DNA of 64,000 nucleotides from Villigracilis sp024434165 (GCA_030263665.1 SZPK01000001.1:152197-216196), one strand, 5' to 3'; numbered from the stretch's first letter, positions 8,008 to 16,100 are shown. Numbers and translations: made by a program. The notes: a model not told the origin generated them from the sequence alone.

Positions 8008-8785
8008 CTCAATTGACTTGGAAACGGCGCTTTCCAATGTTCCAAATAAATTTAGACAAAAAATAATAACTGCGTATTTGGAACTGAAAAAGCGATATTC
8101 TGGGGCAAGCCGCGATTCGTCATGGGATGCAGCGGGATTAAGCGCGGGAAAGTTTTGTGAAGGCATATTGCGGTTTTTACAGAATGAACTCACGGGAGCG
8201 TTTATCCCTTTCGGAACACATATTTCAAACTTTGCCGATGAATGTGGGAAATTAATTAAACTTCCTATAACAAGCGGAAACGAATCAACGCGGGTAATTA
8301 TTCCCCGAGCACTGATTTATTTATATACTCTACGTGGCAAACGAGGGATAGGGCATGTGGGCGGAGACGTTGAAGCTAATCAAATCGATATGGCAACAAT
8401 TATCCGCACTTGTGATTGGATTACTTGTGAATTGATTCGCATTTATCATAAACTATCTCTTGAAGAAGCCCAAGCTGTCGTAGATGCAATTTCTCAACGG
8501 GAATCACCATTTATATGGAATATTGCTGGTAAAAAACGCGTATTGAAGTTAGGACTTTCTTACAAACAACAAACTTTACTCCTTCTTTACACAGAACCTG
8601 ATACAGGCGTGCTTACGGAAGATCTGTGCGAGTGGGTCGAACATCCACGCATAAGGGAATTTAAAAGCGATGTATTAGTTAAACTTCATGGAGAGCGATT
8701 AATTGAATATGACAAAGCAAATGAGATCGTTTATTTGTCACCTTTGGGTATAGAAGAAGTAGAAACCAAAATCATAAGGGGTTGA
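7979..8785 (+). CDS. Unrecognised protein, second gene of the AT-rich cassette
   Basis: A 268-residue protein without a family I can name with confidence. The central part (about residues 105-170) contains LRGKRGIGHVGGDV followed by a helical run ending in SLEEAQAVVDAISQRESPF; an R-G-x-GH core in a helical setting recalls HEPN or abortive-infection proteins, but this is a loose resemblance. The C-terminal third (LGLSYKQQTLLLLYTE onward) has the length and pattern of a winged-helix module. The start overlaps the upstream gene by 29 bases. It is AT-rich like its neighbours. Together with the flanking genes it could form a defence or stress cassette; this is inference from composition, overlap and lack of metabolic motifs. 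Confidence 0.55.
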   Translation: MTGNTSTSHSSIDLETALSNVPNKFRQKIITAYLELKKRYSGASRDSSWDAAGLSAGKFCEGILRFLQNELTGAFIPFGTHISNFADECGKLIKLPITSGNESTRVIIPRALIYLYTLRGKRGIGHVGGDVEANQIDMATIIRTCDWITCELIRIYHKLSLEEAQAVVDAISQRESPFIWNIAGKKRVLKLGLSYKQQTLLLLYTEPDTGVLTEDLCEWVEHPRIREFKSDVLVKLHGERLIEYDKANEIVYLSPLGIEEVETKIIRG

Positions 8786-8853
8786 CAATATGATGGATTT
8801 TCCTATTATTGGTTATAAATCGTTAGCTCCAAATTCTTTCGAGGAGAAACAAA

Positions 8854-9576
8854 ATGATATCCGAAGTAGTAGATCTGCTTGAATTAATCAGGAAACTTGT
8901 TGCTCGAAAGTCTGAAATGGATCATACGTATTATGATAATTTTATTAAACCAACTTGGGAGGCGTTTGTCAAAATACACGAAGACTATAAAGTATCGTTC
9001 AAAAATTACGTTTTCATTACTAATCAACCAAATTATCAAGTTGAGGAGTTAGTAGCCGCAATTAGACATGACTCAATATACACTAATGACTTAAGAAGCG
9101 AACTCGAATCATATTTGTGGTCTTTAATCTCATCTTCGAAGAAAGATCCCAGCCCAAAGGAAGATTGTCTGTTCACTTTTCTTAGAGAAATATCATTCTA
9201 TTTTTTTGTGAAAAACGAATTCCGAACGAATGAACCTAAGAACAATGAGAATTATGATCTTTCCTATGATTTGTCTTGGAAAGACTCACTTCAGAAACCA
9301 TCTGCCAATTCGCCTAAAATCAAGAAACTTATCTCGGACTTTACCTCCCATGATCCACAAAGCATTAATAAGGATGTAAACCTAGGGTTTGAATATCAAA
9401 TCCTATATCCTGCAAATCGACCTAGATTTAGAGCAATTATTCACTTAGCAAGGAATAAGGACGAGAATCCAAAAGACACCACAGAGTTCTTTAATCTGCT
9501 GATCAAGGATTTGCAATACCGCTATGGAAAAGTCTCTCTTGCCCATCAGCGTCTGAAGGTTGAATTATTAACGTAA
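8854..9576 (+). CDS. Unrecognised protein, third gene of the AT-rich cassette
   Basis: A 240-residue protein of unknown family, with GAGGAG a few bases before the ATG. It lacks membrane segments and signal peptide, is rich in Lys, Asn, Asp and aromatic residues, and is predicted from pattern to be mostly helical (EVVDLLELIRKLVARKSEM at the start). No catalytic motif is obvious. It follows the second cassette gene after 68 bases on the same strand and shares its low GC content. The cassette ends here: a repeat-rich segment follows, then a toxin-antitoxin pair on the other strand. Confidence 0.5.
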   Translation: MISEVVDLLELIRKLVARKSEMDHTYYDNFIKPTWEAFVKIHEDYKVSFKNYVFITNQPNYQVEELVAAIRHDSIYTNDLRSELESYLWSLISSSKKDPSPKEDCLFTFLREISFYFFVKNEFRTNEPKNNENYDLSYDLSWKDSLQKPSANSPKIKKLISDFTSHDPQSINKDVNLGFEYQILYPANRPRFRAIIHLARNKDENPKDTTEFFNLLIKDLQYRYGKVSLAHQRLKVELLT

Positions 9577-9985
9577 GCCCCCTCATTTTTGTCAAACCGC
9601 TCTTTGAGCGTACGCCAGTATTTCCCCCATCCTGCGCTTGCATCGTAATGGACCTCACCCCCGATTCCGACGATTGATCGGCGTGTGGGTTGGACCTCAC
9701 CCTGATTGGCCTGATTGATCGGCATGTCCGTTTGCCCCTTCGCGAAGCACCCCCGTGGGGCTCCCAAGGGAGAGGGTATGAGGTCGGTTTCTTTTCTGCA
9801 TGATAGACGAATCGGTTCCAAAGATAATCTTGTTTGATGGAGGCCTGGCTTCTCCCCTGCCCCCAGAATGGGGGTTGGGGGACATCGTACCCGAAGAGTA
9901 GCGGAGTGGTAGACGGGAGAGGGGTCCGTTCGTTGAAGTCAACTCGGAACATGCGAGGTTTATCTCAAGACAGGGACTCGCACCA
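9577..9985. repeat. Repeat-rich non-coding segment between AT-rich cassette and TA pair
   Basis: About 400 bases with no convincing gene. It holds pieces of a CCTCACCC/GGGAGAGG repeat family (also seen near 35015-35080), a near-duplicate GATTGATCGGC(G/A)TG at ~9674 and ~9713, and short hairpins such as CCCCCAGAATGGGGG. Short open frames here are probably chance. It marks the right border of the AT-rich cassette. Confidence 0.5.
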
Positions 9986-9988
9986 CAG

Positions 9989-10225
9989 CTACAACTTGTC
10001 AGCCTCCTCTGGTTCTACGTCTGGGGCTTTACTCAGAATTTCAAGCAATTTTTCGCGGCTGCCGCGCTTGGCTCGTTTTTCCAAATATTCAATGGTTGAA
10101 ATGGCGGCGACTTTTTCAGCGACGGCAAGCATCACAAACTGATTCACCGAAATACCCTCCTCCTTTGCCAGTTCACGAAGTTGTTCATGCAATGATTTGG
10201 GTAGGCGTAAACTTAATGCGCTCAT
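9989..10225 (-). CDS. Ribbon-helix-helix antitoxin-like protein
   Basis: A 78-residue protein beginning LSLRLPKSLHEQLRELAKEEG then SVNQFVMLAVAEKV, the beta strand plus two-helix pattern of ribbon-helix-helix regulators (HicB/CopG type). Such proteins dimerise, bind operator DNA through the N-terminal strand and neutralise a partner toxin. It is the downstream gene of a two-gene operon: its ATG overlaps the stop of the PIN-domain gene by four bases. The toxin-first order is less common than antitoxin-first. The acidic C-terminal tail (EPEEADKL) would be the likely toxin-binding part. Confidence 0.75.
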   Translation of the reverse strand: MSALSLRLPKSLHEQLRELAKEEGISVNQFVMLAVAEKVAAISTIEYLEKRAKRGSREKLLEILSKAPDVEPEEADKL

Positions 10226-10653
10226 TCATTCACCTCACGAAGTATCTGCAAAAACTCTTTTGGAGTGATTGCCTGAATTCCAAATTGTTCTGTCCCTTTG
10301 AAATCACTGATGTTATGGGTCACGATGTATTCACATCCTGCCGAAACCGCCAATTCAAGGACAAGTTCGTCATTTACGTCGGTCAGGAAGGGTCTCCACA
10401 GAAAATAGATCTGGTGATGATGCGCCATCGAACACAGAGAATCAATGAAAATTGACGCATCCTCTTCAGATAATCCCAGTTCATCCCGGTGACGTTGAAT
10501 GACCTCTTCGTATTCAAGAATCAGCGCAACCGAATCGTGGATTTCAAACTGATGCGTTCCGACTAATGTCAACAACTTGTTCGAAGCGCCTCTCTTTGAA
10601 CGCAGGGCGGCGATGATAACATTGGTGTCCAGTACAATGTTGGGGACGCTCAT
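10222..10653 (-). CDS. PIN-domain toxin (ribonuclease) of a toxin-antitoxin pair
   Basis: A 143-residue PIN-domain protein with the opening VLDTNVIIAALRSKRGAS (Asp9 as first acidic metal ligand) and later acidic positions in DVNDELVLELA and HNISDFKG. It fits the 'PIN family toxin component' group whose members cleave RNA with Mg2+ or Mn2+. It is transcribed together with the RHH gene behind it (4-nt overlap). AT content is not extreme. The upstream region (10660-10680) is AT-rich with TATATAC-like sequence and may hold an autoregulated promoter. Confidence 0.75.
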   Translation of the reverse strand: MSVPNIVLDTNVIIAALRSKRGASNKLLTLVGTHQFEIHDSVALILEYEEVIQRHRDELGLSEEDASIFIDSLCSMAHHHQIYFLWRPFLTDVNDELVLELAVSAGCEYIVTHNISDFKGTEQFGIQAITPKEFLQILREVNE

Positions 10654-10741
10654 GGCGGTATTATATACGATATTGTATGTAACATCAAATGCTTGATGAA
10701 GGTGTTATGAATAGACCAAGTCCTTTGGGCTGGGAGTTTGC

Positions 10742-10747
10742 TAAAAT
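10742..10747 (+). promoter_or_regulatory. -10 box close to the NmrA-like start (leaderless candidate)
   Basis: TAAAAT ends six bases before the ATG at 10754. No Shine-Dalgarno lies between them, so transcription would begin at or next to the start codon. Confidence 0.4.
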
Positions 10748-10753
10748 AGCCCC

Positions 10754-11614
10754 ATGATCCTCCTCACTGGCGCAAGCGGCAAGACGGGCAAAGCTCTGCT
10801 CAAATCCCTCACGAAAGCGGAAGGTGTTTGTGCGTTCGTTCATCGGGAAGAGCAGGTTTCGGTTGCGAGCTCGTTAGGCGCAGAGAAAATCATCGTCGGG
10901 GATTTGCGCGACAAAGTTGCGATTCGCTCGGCGATGGAGGGGGTGCGGGCGGTGTATCATATTTGTCCGAATATGAGTCCTGATGAAGGAGTAATTGGTA
11001 ATTTAGTAATTGGGGAAGCGCGGAAAGCGGGCGTGGAGCATTTTGTCTATCACTCGGTGTTGCATCCGCAGATCGAAGTGATGAACCATCACTGGCAAAA
11101 GATGCGCGTGGAGGAGAGGCTGTTCGAGTCGGGGTTACCTTTCACCATTCTTCAACCCGCGCCGTATATGCAGAATCTATTGGCAGGGTGGAAGAGCCTC
11201 TTGGAAGACGGTGTACTGCATGTTCCGTATTCTGTTGAGGCGAAGTTCAGTTTTCTGGATTTGGACGACCTTGCTGAAGCCGCGCGGATCGTGCTGACCG
11301 AGCCGGGTCACTTCAATGCGACGTATGAATTGGCGGGGACGGGACCCACATCTCATGCGGAGGCGGCGGAGGTGTTCGGGCGGGTTTTGGGCAAGAAGGT
11401 AAAGGCTGAGAAAGAGGCGATTCGAGACTGGAGCAGGCGCACGGGTGGAATGAGCGGGTACGCAGTCGAAAACCTGGTGAGGATGTTCGAGTATTACGAT
11501 CAGTGGGGCTTGGTGGGGAATGTCAACGTGTTGCGGTGGATTTTGAGACGCGAGCCGACGTCACTTGAGACATTTGTACAACGAATGATTCAAGATCGAG
11601 GATCGGAGCCTTGA
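10754..11614 (+). CDS. NmrA-like NAD(P)-binding atypical SDR
   Basis: A 286-residue protein with the N-terminal dinucleotide fold motif TGASGKTGKALL (TGxxGxxG) and a Tyr-less atypical SDR layout, as in NmrA/QOR2-type quinone or sugar-nucleotide oxidoreductases. The stretch YHSVLHPQIEVMNHHWQKMRVEE is typical of this group. It is probably an NAD(P)H-binding reductase or redox sensor; substrate unknown. An AATTGGTAATTTAGTAATTGG array (10990-11014) is read in frame as VIGNLVIG. It is a single gene: the neighbour downstream is convergent (DinB-like). Confidence 0.78.
   Translation: MILLTGASGKTGKALLKSLTKAEGVCAFVHREEQVSVASSLGAEKIIVGDLRDKVAIRSAMEGVRAVYHICPNMSPDEGVIGNLVIGEARKAGVEHFVYHSVLHPQIEVMNHHWQKMRVEERLFESGLPFTILQPAPYMQNLLAGWKSLLEDGVLHVPYSVEAKFSFLDLDDLAEAARIVLTEPGHFNATYELAGTGPTSHAEAAEVFGRVLGKKVKAEKEAIRDWSRRTGGMSGYAVENLVRMFEYYDQWGLVGNVNVLRWILRREPTSLETFVQRMIQDRGSEP
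10989..11014. repeat. GTAATTGGTAATT array in the NmrA-like gene
   Basis: AGTAATTGGTAATTTAGTAA and TTGGGG; three variants of the same word, translated in frame. Confidence 0.5.
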
Positions 11615-11624
11615 TATTCTCCAC

Positions 11625-12122
11625 TCACTTCTCCATCGGCACAAGCGCCTTCATCACATCACCATAGTCCCAGCCATCGATCGAAGGCGGTTCGATGCCC
11701 AGCGCGGTGAGCATGCTCTTGATCTGTTCGCGGTGTTCGGTGGCGTGGTTGATGATCTGCACCATCAGCACCCACGGCTCGACGTAGTAGTCGTCCCGTG
11801 TTTGGAGCCGGGATTGGGGGAGTTTGTCAACGTCTTTGGCGAGTTCCAGCAGCCGTTCACCGCTGTCTTTCAAGGATGCCTGCAATTCATCGAATTGCAC
11901 CGTAACGCGATCCCGCCGCTCTTCCAGCGGGAGGGTGAGGAGTCTCAGATAACCGTATTGCGCCGATACCAGATGGATCAGCGTAGCGCGAATGCTGCCC
12001 TCCGTGGCGGATTGCGGCGGGGCGTCGAGTTGTTCATCGGTCAGAGCGGAGCAAGCCTCCAGGATTTTTTGGTTTGCCCAGTTGTTGTGTTCGAAGAGGC
12101 GTGCGAGGAAATTTGCGGTCAT
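11625..12122 (-). CDS. DinB/YfiT-like four-helix metal-binding protein
   Basis: A 165-residue DinB superfamily protein. It opens with LFEHNNWANQKILEAC and has histidines in LIHLVSAQYGYL and NHATEHREQIKSML, the usual three-His metal site of the family. Members include thiol-dependent transferases and many proteins of unknown role; the name comes from a DNA-damage gene in Bacillus but does not imply repair. The start has an AGGAGCC ribosome binding site. It is divergent from the AllH-like gene, with 56 bases between the two starts. Confidence 0.8.
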   Translation of the reverse strand: MTANFLARLFEHNNWANQKILEACSALTDEQLDAPPQSATEGSIRATLIHLVSAQYGYLRLLTLPLEERRDRVTVQFDELQASLKDSGERLLELAKDVDKLPQSRLQTRDDYYVEPWVLMVQIINHATEHREQIKSMLTALGIEPPSIDGWDYGDVMKALVPMEK

Positions 12123-12178
12123 GCGAGGCTCCTTTTTGGGCAGATCAATATGATAGACTCTGTCCAGATTATACGCCC

Positions 12179-13012
12179 ATGCGAGTTCTAAACGCCCTTT
12201 CCCTCACTCGCGCCATCCGTGACTGGCTGGCGGATACCCGTCACCCGCGCGTTTTACACCGCTTCGACCGCGCCTGCAATCTCATCAACGAGCGCAGGGA
12301 AGTCCTGTCCATCGTCACGCCGGAAATCGGGGACGGTCCGTTCAATCTGGTCATTACAGAGGGTATTTGCTTTGGGGAGAACCTCAGTTCCAAGTCTCCA
12401 GTCTCTTCTTCTATCAATCAACTTACCCTCGGCAATTTCATCATCCACACCGCAAACGCGAAACTCTGGAATCCAAGCCCTGATTGGGAAACATTGCACG
12501 CCAAAAGAAAAGACATTCCAAATTACCTTGCGCAATTACCAATTACCAATTACTCCTCTCCAATTCTCCAATCCTCCAATCTCTTCTCCGCCCTTGCCAA
12601 CGCCGATATCCCAACGGCAAAAATACTCGCCTCCCAACTCGCCGGTTTGGGCATTGGACTCACCCCCTCCGGGGACGACTTCATCATGGGCGCGTTGTAC
12701 GCGGCATGGATCATTCACCCGCCTGAAATTGCCAGCATCCTGGCGTGGGAGGTGGCGGAAACCGCCTCAGCGTTGACCACCTCCCTTTCGGCGGCGTGGA
12801 TCAGGTCCGCGGGGAGAGGCGAAGCGGGAGTCCTGTGGCATAATTTGTTCCACGCGTTAAACATCGGCGATTCGGCTGCAGTCCGGTCTGCGATCACAAA
12901 GTTGCTCTCCGTCGGTCACACCTCCGGCGCGGATGCGATGTCGGGATTTATCGGCGTAATGACCGTATACATGGAAAAGGAGTTGGCAGCACATGAAAAT
13001 CCATCTCGTTGA
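12179..13012 (+). CDS. allH: DUF2877 protein, AllH/YlbF-like
   Basis: A 277-residue DUF2877 protein. The start at 12179 (MRVLNALSL) is preferred to an upstream ATG because the latter would run through the divergent DinB-like gene. The family hallmark GLGIGLTPSGDDFIMG is present at about residue 157, and HTSGADAMSGFIGVM near the end. In E. coli YlbF (AllH) is the third subunit of oxamate carbamoyltransferase with FdrA and YlbE; here it sits ~8.6 kb from DUF1116, on the same strand. A mixed AATTACC/CAATTCTC array (12528-12590) is translated in frame (LPITNYSSPILQSSN). The gene overlaps the next one by 20 bases. Confidence 0.8.
   Translation: MRVLNALSLTRAIRDWLADTRHPRVLHRFDRACNLINERREVLSIVTPEIGDGPFNLVITEGICFGENLSSKSPVSSSINQLTLGNFIIHTANAKLWNPSPDWETLHAKRKDIPNYLAQLPITNYSSPILQSSNLFSALANADIPTAKILASQLAGLGIGLTPSGDDFIMGALYAAWIIHPPEIASILAWEVAETASALTTSLSAAWIRSAGRGEAGVLWHNLFHALNIGDSAAVRSAITKLLSVGHTSGADAMSGFIGVMTVYMEKELAAHENPSR
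12528..12590. repeat. Mixed AATTACC and AATTCTCC array in the AllH-like gene
   Basis: Four AATTACC-type words followed by CCAATTCTCCAATCCTCC words; two word families joined in one in-frame insertion. Confidence 0.7.
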
Positions 13013-13862
13013 CGGCACGTATGAACTGTTCCGCAGCCATTTCGGCGCGCCGCCGAAAAAAGCGCCGGACGGACGCGAAGTCGGCGCGACGCTCGGACTC
13101 CTCCGCAGCCTGCTCCTGTTACTCAATGACCCAAACGTCACTCACGTCGCGGTGGCGTTTGATCACGTCATCGAGTCGTTCCGCAACCAACTCTATCCCG
13201 GCTATAAAACCGGCGCAGGTGTGGACCCCGTCCTCCTGGCGCAGTTCCCGCTGGCGGAGAAGGCGGCAGAGGCGCTGGGATTGGTGGTGTGGCCCATGGT
13301 CAAGTTCGAAGCAGACGACGCCATTGCCACCGCGGCGGCGCGGTTCAAGAAAGTCAAATCTGTGGAGCAGATCGTCATTTGTTCGGTGGATAAGGATTTG
13401 GCGCAAATGGTGGATGGCGACCGGGTGATCTGCTGGGACCGCCGCCGCGAGATCTTCCTCCATGAACAGGGCGTGATCGAAAAATTCGGCGTCAGCCCGG
13501 AGTCCATTCCCGATTATCTCGCGCTCGTCGGTGACTCGGCAGATGGTTATCCGGGCATTCAAGGCTGGGGCGCGAAGTCCACGGCGGCGGTGCTGGCGAG
13601 GTTCAAACACATCGAGGCTATTCCCAAAGACCCGAAACAAATCCCGCTGGGCTCGGGGCGTGCCACTACGTTGGTCGAAAACCTGCAAAACAATTACAAG
13701 GACGCGCTCTTGTTCCGTGAACTCTCCACCCTGCGTACGGATGTGCCGCTCACAGAAAAATTGGATGACCTGAAATGGCGCGGCGCATATCCCAAACTGA
13801 AAAAGTTCTGTCATGAGTTGGGCGATCAACGCATCCCCGAACGGATTCCGTTGTGGAGGTGA
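12993..13862 (+). CDS. 5'-3' exonuclease / flap-endonuclease-like protein
   Basis: A 289-residue protein like the N-terminal exonuclease of DNA polymerase I. Acidic metal ligands appear in LVDGTYELFR, VAFDHV, KFEADDAIATAA and CSVDKDLAQM, and a helix-hairpin-helix in VGDSADGYPGIQGWGAKSTA. These features fit removal of 5' flaps or RNA primers. It has no polymerase domain attached, like Xni-type proteins. The ATG lies inside the end of the AllH-like gene with GGAG upstream, so it is co-transcribed, although the functions seem unrelated. Confidence 0.85.
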   Translation: MKIHLVDGTYELFRSHFGAPPKKAPDGREVGATLGLLRSLLLLLNDPNVTHVAVAFDHVIESFRNQLYPGYKTGAGVDPVLLAQFPLAEKAAEALGLVVWPMVKFEADDAIATAAARFKKVKSVEQIVICSVDKDLAQMVDGDRVICWDRRREIFLHEQGVIEKFGVSPESIPDYLALVGDSADGYPGIQGWGAKSTAAVLARFKHIEAIPKDPKQIPLGSGRATTLVENLQNNYKDALLFRELSTLRTDVPLTEKLDDLKWRGAYPKLKKFCHELGDQRIPERIPLWR

Positions 13863-13918
13863 AGCTGCATTTGCAGTATGATCGGATGAGTGCAGCAAAA
13901 ACATGTTAGGAGGTCGCC

Positions 13919-14536
13919 ATGTTGGATTTCGATTTCATGCTGAAAAACTGGACATTCATTGCCGGTGGAGTTGGAGCCACGTTGGGTGTCGCAGTTGTTG
14001 CGTTATTACTGGCGATCCCTTTGGCGTTGATTCTTGGATTAGGACGCCGCTCGACAAATTCACCCATCCGCGTAACGAGCACATTTTTTGTCTCAGCCCT
14101 GGATGCGACCCCGCTGTATGTGCAGATTCTATTTATCTTTTTGGCGCTTCCGCAATTGGGCATCTTCCTGCCCGGTCTTCTGGCTGGTTCGCTGGCGCTG
14201 GCAGTCAATTATGGTGCGCGTCTGAGTGAAGTGTTTCGCGCGGGTTTCGCCACTGCGGGGCATGGACAACGTGTGTCCTGGCGAGGGCTGGGCTTGGTGG
14301 GTTTCGACGAAGTGATTGCCTTGATGAGAGATACTGCACTGATTGCAGCAACTGGTTTTGTGCATGAAATTGTGTGGCGTGCCATCCGGGTGGGACGCGC
14401 TGAATTCAAGAATTTGGAGGCGTTTTTGATTGCCATTGCCCTCTACTGGCTGTTGCTTCTCGTCCCGGCGTTTATCATCAGGACCCTGAAGAACGGGATG
14501 ACAACCGCCGAACTAAATTTGGAGACTGATCAATAA
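13919..14536 (+). CDS. ABC transporter permease subunit (amino-acid type), orphan
   Basis: A 205-residue integral membrane protein with about five hydrophobic segments (for example FIAGGVGATLGVAVVALLLA, LFIFLALPQLGIFLPGLLAG and FLIAIALYWLLLLVPAFII). The layout fits HisM/GlnP-type permeases of polar amino-acid importers. The cytoplasmic coupling loop reads GQRVSWRGLGLVGFDEVI, so the first residues of the EAA motif are not conserved. No ATPase or binding protein gene is next to it. AGGAGG stands just before the ATG. It is likely an orphan permease that works with distant partners, or a remnant. Confidence 0.7.
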   Translation: MLDFDFMLKNWTFIAGGVGATLGVAVVALLLAIPLALILGLGRRSTNSPIRVTSTFFVSALDATPLYVQILFIFLALPQLGIFLPGLLAGSLALAVNYGARLSEVFRAGFATAGHGQRVSWRGLGLVGFDEVIALMRDTALIAATGFVHEIVWRAIRVGRAEFKNLEAFLIAIALYWLLLLVPAFIIRTLKNGMTTAELNLETDQ

Positions 14537-14549
14537 GGGAACAGATCTG

Positions 14550-16100
14550 ATGTCTTTCCTCAACTCCTTCACTGAGAACGTCCGCAAGTATCCTGATAAG
14601 GTCGCGCTCGAGTTCCTTGACCCGCCGTTGCAGCGACTCACCTACGCCGAATTGGATGAGCAGGTCAACCGCACCGCGGCGTACCTGCAACGCCTCGGAT
14701 TGCAACCCGGCGACCGCGTGGCGCTGCAACTCTCGAAATGTCTTGAGTTCATCCTTCTGCACCTGGCGGCGGTTCGTCTTGGCGCAATCACCCTGCCGCT
14801 CAATCTCGCCTACCCGCCCGATGAGTTGAAATACTTCCTCGAAGACTCCGGCGCAAAACTCTTCTTCGCGCTCGAGTCATCCAAAGAAAAAATCGTCCCC
14901 ATCCTTTCGCAACTGCCTGAGTTGAAGGAATGCGTTTTTCTCGATCCCTCCAAGCCGGAGGAGTTTAATTCTCTAACCTCGAATTCTCACCTAAGTGGTG
15001 GTCTCGATACGTCCCTTGCGACGAACGTTCGGGACTACTCGACCACCGGCGATTTGAATGATACCGCCGTCATCATCTACACCTCCGGCACCACCGGCAG
15101 ACCCAAAGGCGCGGAGATCACACACGGCAACCTGATCTCCAATCTTCAATCTCTGCACGAAGCCTGGGGCTGGACTCCCGACGACGTCCTCCTCCACGTC
15201 CTGCCCATCTTTCACGTGCATGGACTGTTCGTCGCGCTGCACGGCGCGCTCCACGCTGGCGCGACGACACTGCTCATGCGCGAGTTCAACGCGCAGAAGA
15301 CGCTCGAACTGCTTTCGAGCGGACGCTGCACGGTTTTCATGGCGGTGCCCACCATTCATACGCGATTGCTGACCACACCCAACGCCGACCAATTCAACCT
15401 CTCAAAAGTTCGCCTCATCACCTCCGGTTCGGATCGCCTGCCCGATGAAGTCTTCACCGGCTTTCAAAAGACCTTCGGTTACACCCTGCTCGAACGCTAC
15501 GGCATGACCGAGACCGGCATGAACTGTTCCAATCCCCTCAACGGCGAGCGGCGCATCGGCTCGGTGGGACTTCCCTTGCCGGGCGTGGAGGTGAGAATTG
15601 TTGATTCAGAAACACGCGCGATACTGGCAGATGGAGAAATAGGAGAGTTGGAGATTCGCGGACCGAACGTCTTCAAAGGCTATTGGCGTCAACCGGATAA
15701 AACCGCCGCATCTTTCTCACCCGACGGCTGGTTCAAGACCGGAGATTTGGGCTACCTTGAGGCGGACGGCTACCTGACCCTGTGCGGACGCTCCAAGGAC
15801 CTGATCATCAGCGGCGGACTCAACATCTACCCGCCCGAGGTGGAGCGCGTGCTGGCGGAGCATCCCGCGGTGGCGGCGTGCGCGGTGATCGGCTGTCCCG
15901 ACCCGGAGTGGGGGGAAAAGGTCACAGCGGTGGTGGTGCTCCATAAAACGGAATCAGTGACCGGCGAGGAATTGATCCGCTTTTGCCGCGAAAAACTGGC
16001 GCCGTATAAAAGTCCCAAATCCATTGTTTTCAGAAACGACCTGCCGCGCAACGCGATGGGCAAAGTTCAAAAAGCGGAGTTGCGGAAAGAGATTTGTTAG
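14550..16100 (+). CDS. Acyl-CoA synthetase, AMP-forming (malonyl-CoA synthetase-like)
   Basis: A 516-residue ANL-superfamily enzyme. The P-loop motif IYTSGTTGRPKGAEITHGN lies near residue 175, the substrate region LPIFHVHGLFVALHGAL resembles MatB, and the adenylation signatures RYGMTETGM, DGWFKTGDLGY and a C-terminal NAMGKVQKAEL with the catalytic Lys are present. It would activate a small carboxylate with ATP and CoA; malonate is the best guess from the MatB-like segment. Between residues ~138 and ~167, two repeat elements are read in frame (an AATTCTC array and a GGTGGTC hairpin), adding a Ser/Thr-rich loop just before the P-loop. The gene follows the permease after 13 bases. Confidence 0.85.
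   Translation: MSFLNSFTENVRKYPDKVALEFLDPPLQRLTYAELDEQVNRTAAYLQRLGLQPGDRVALQLSKCLEFILLHLAAVRLGAITLPLNLAYPPDELKYFLEDSGAKLFFALESSKEKIVPILSQLPELKECVFLDPSKPEEFNSLTSNSHLSGGLDTSLATNVRDYSTTGDLNDTAVIIYTSGTTGRPKGAEITHGNLISNLQSLHEAWGWTPDDVLLHVLPIFHVHGLFVALHGALHAGATTLLMREFNAQKTLELLSSGRCTVFMAVPTIHTRLLTTPNADQFNLSKVRLITSGSDRLPDEVFTGFQKTFGYTLLERYGMTETGMNCSNPLNGERRIGSVGLPLPGVEVRIVDSETRAILADGEIGELEIRGPNVFKGYWRQPDKTAASFSPDGWFKTGDLGYLEADGYLTLCGRSKDLIISGGLNIYPPEVERVLAEHPAVAACAVIGCPDPEWGEKVTAVVVLHKTESVTGEELIRFCREKLAPYKSPKSIVFRNDLPRNAMGKVQKAELRKEIC
14962..15048. repeat. Two repeat elements in the acyl-CoA synthetase gene
   Basis: An AATTCTC array (14962-14990) is followed by a hairpin element with outer pair GGTGGTC (14997-15003) / GACCACC (15041-15047) and inner GTCCC/GGGAC. 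Both are translated in frame. Confidence 0.7.

Noticed and set aside
9546..9952. Open frames on the minus strand in the repeat zone
   Set aside because: They overlap the end of the AT-rich cassette, consist largely of repeat sequence and show no family motif or ribosome binding site.
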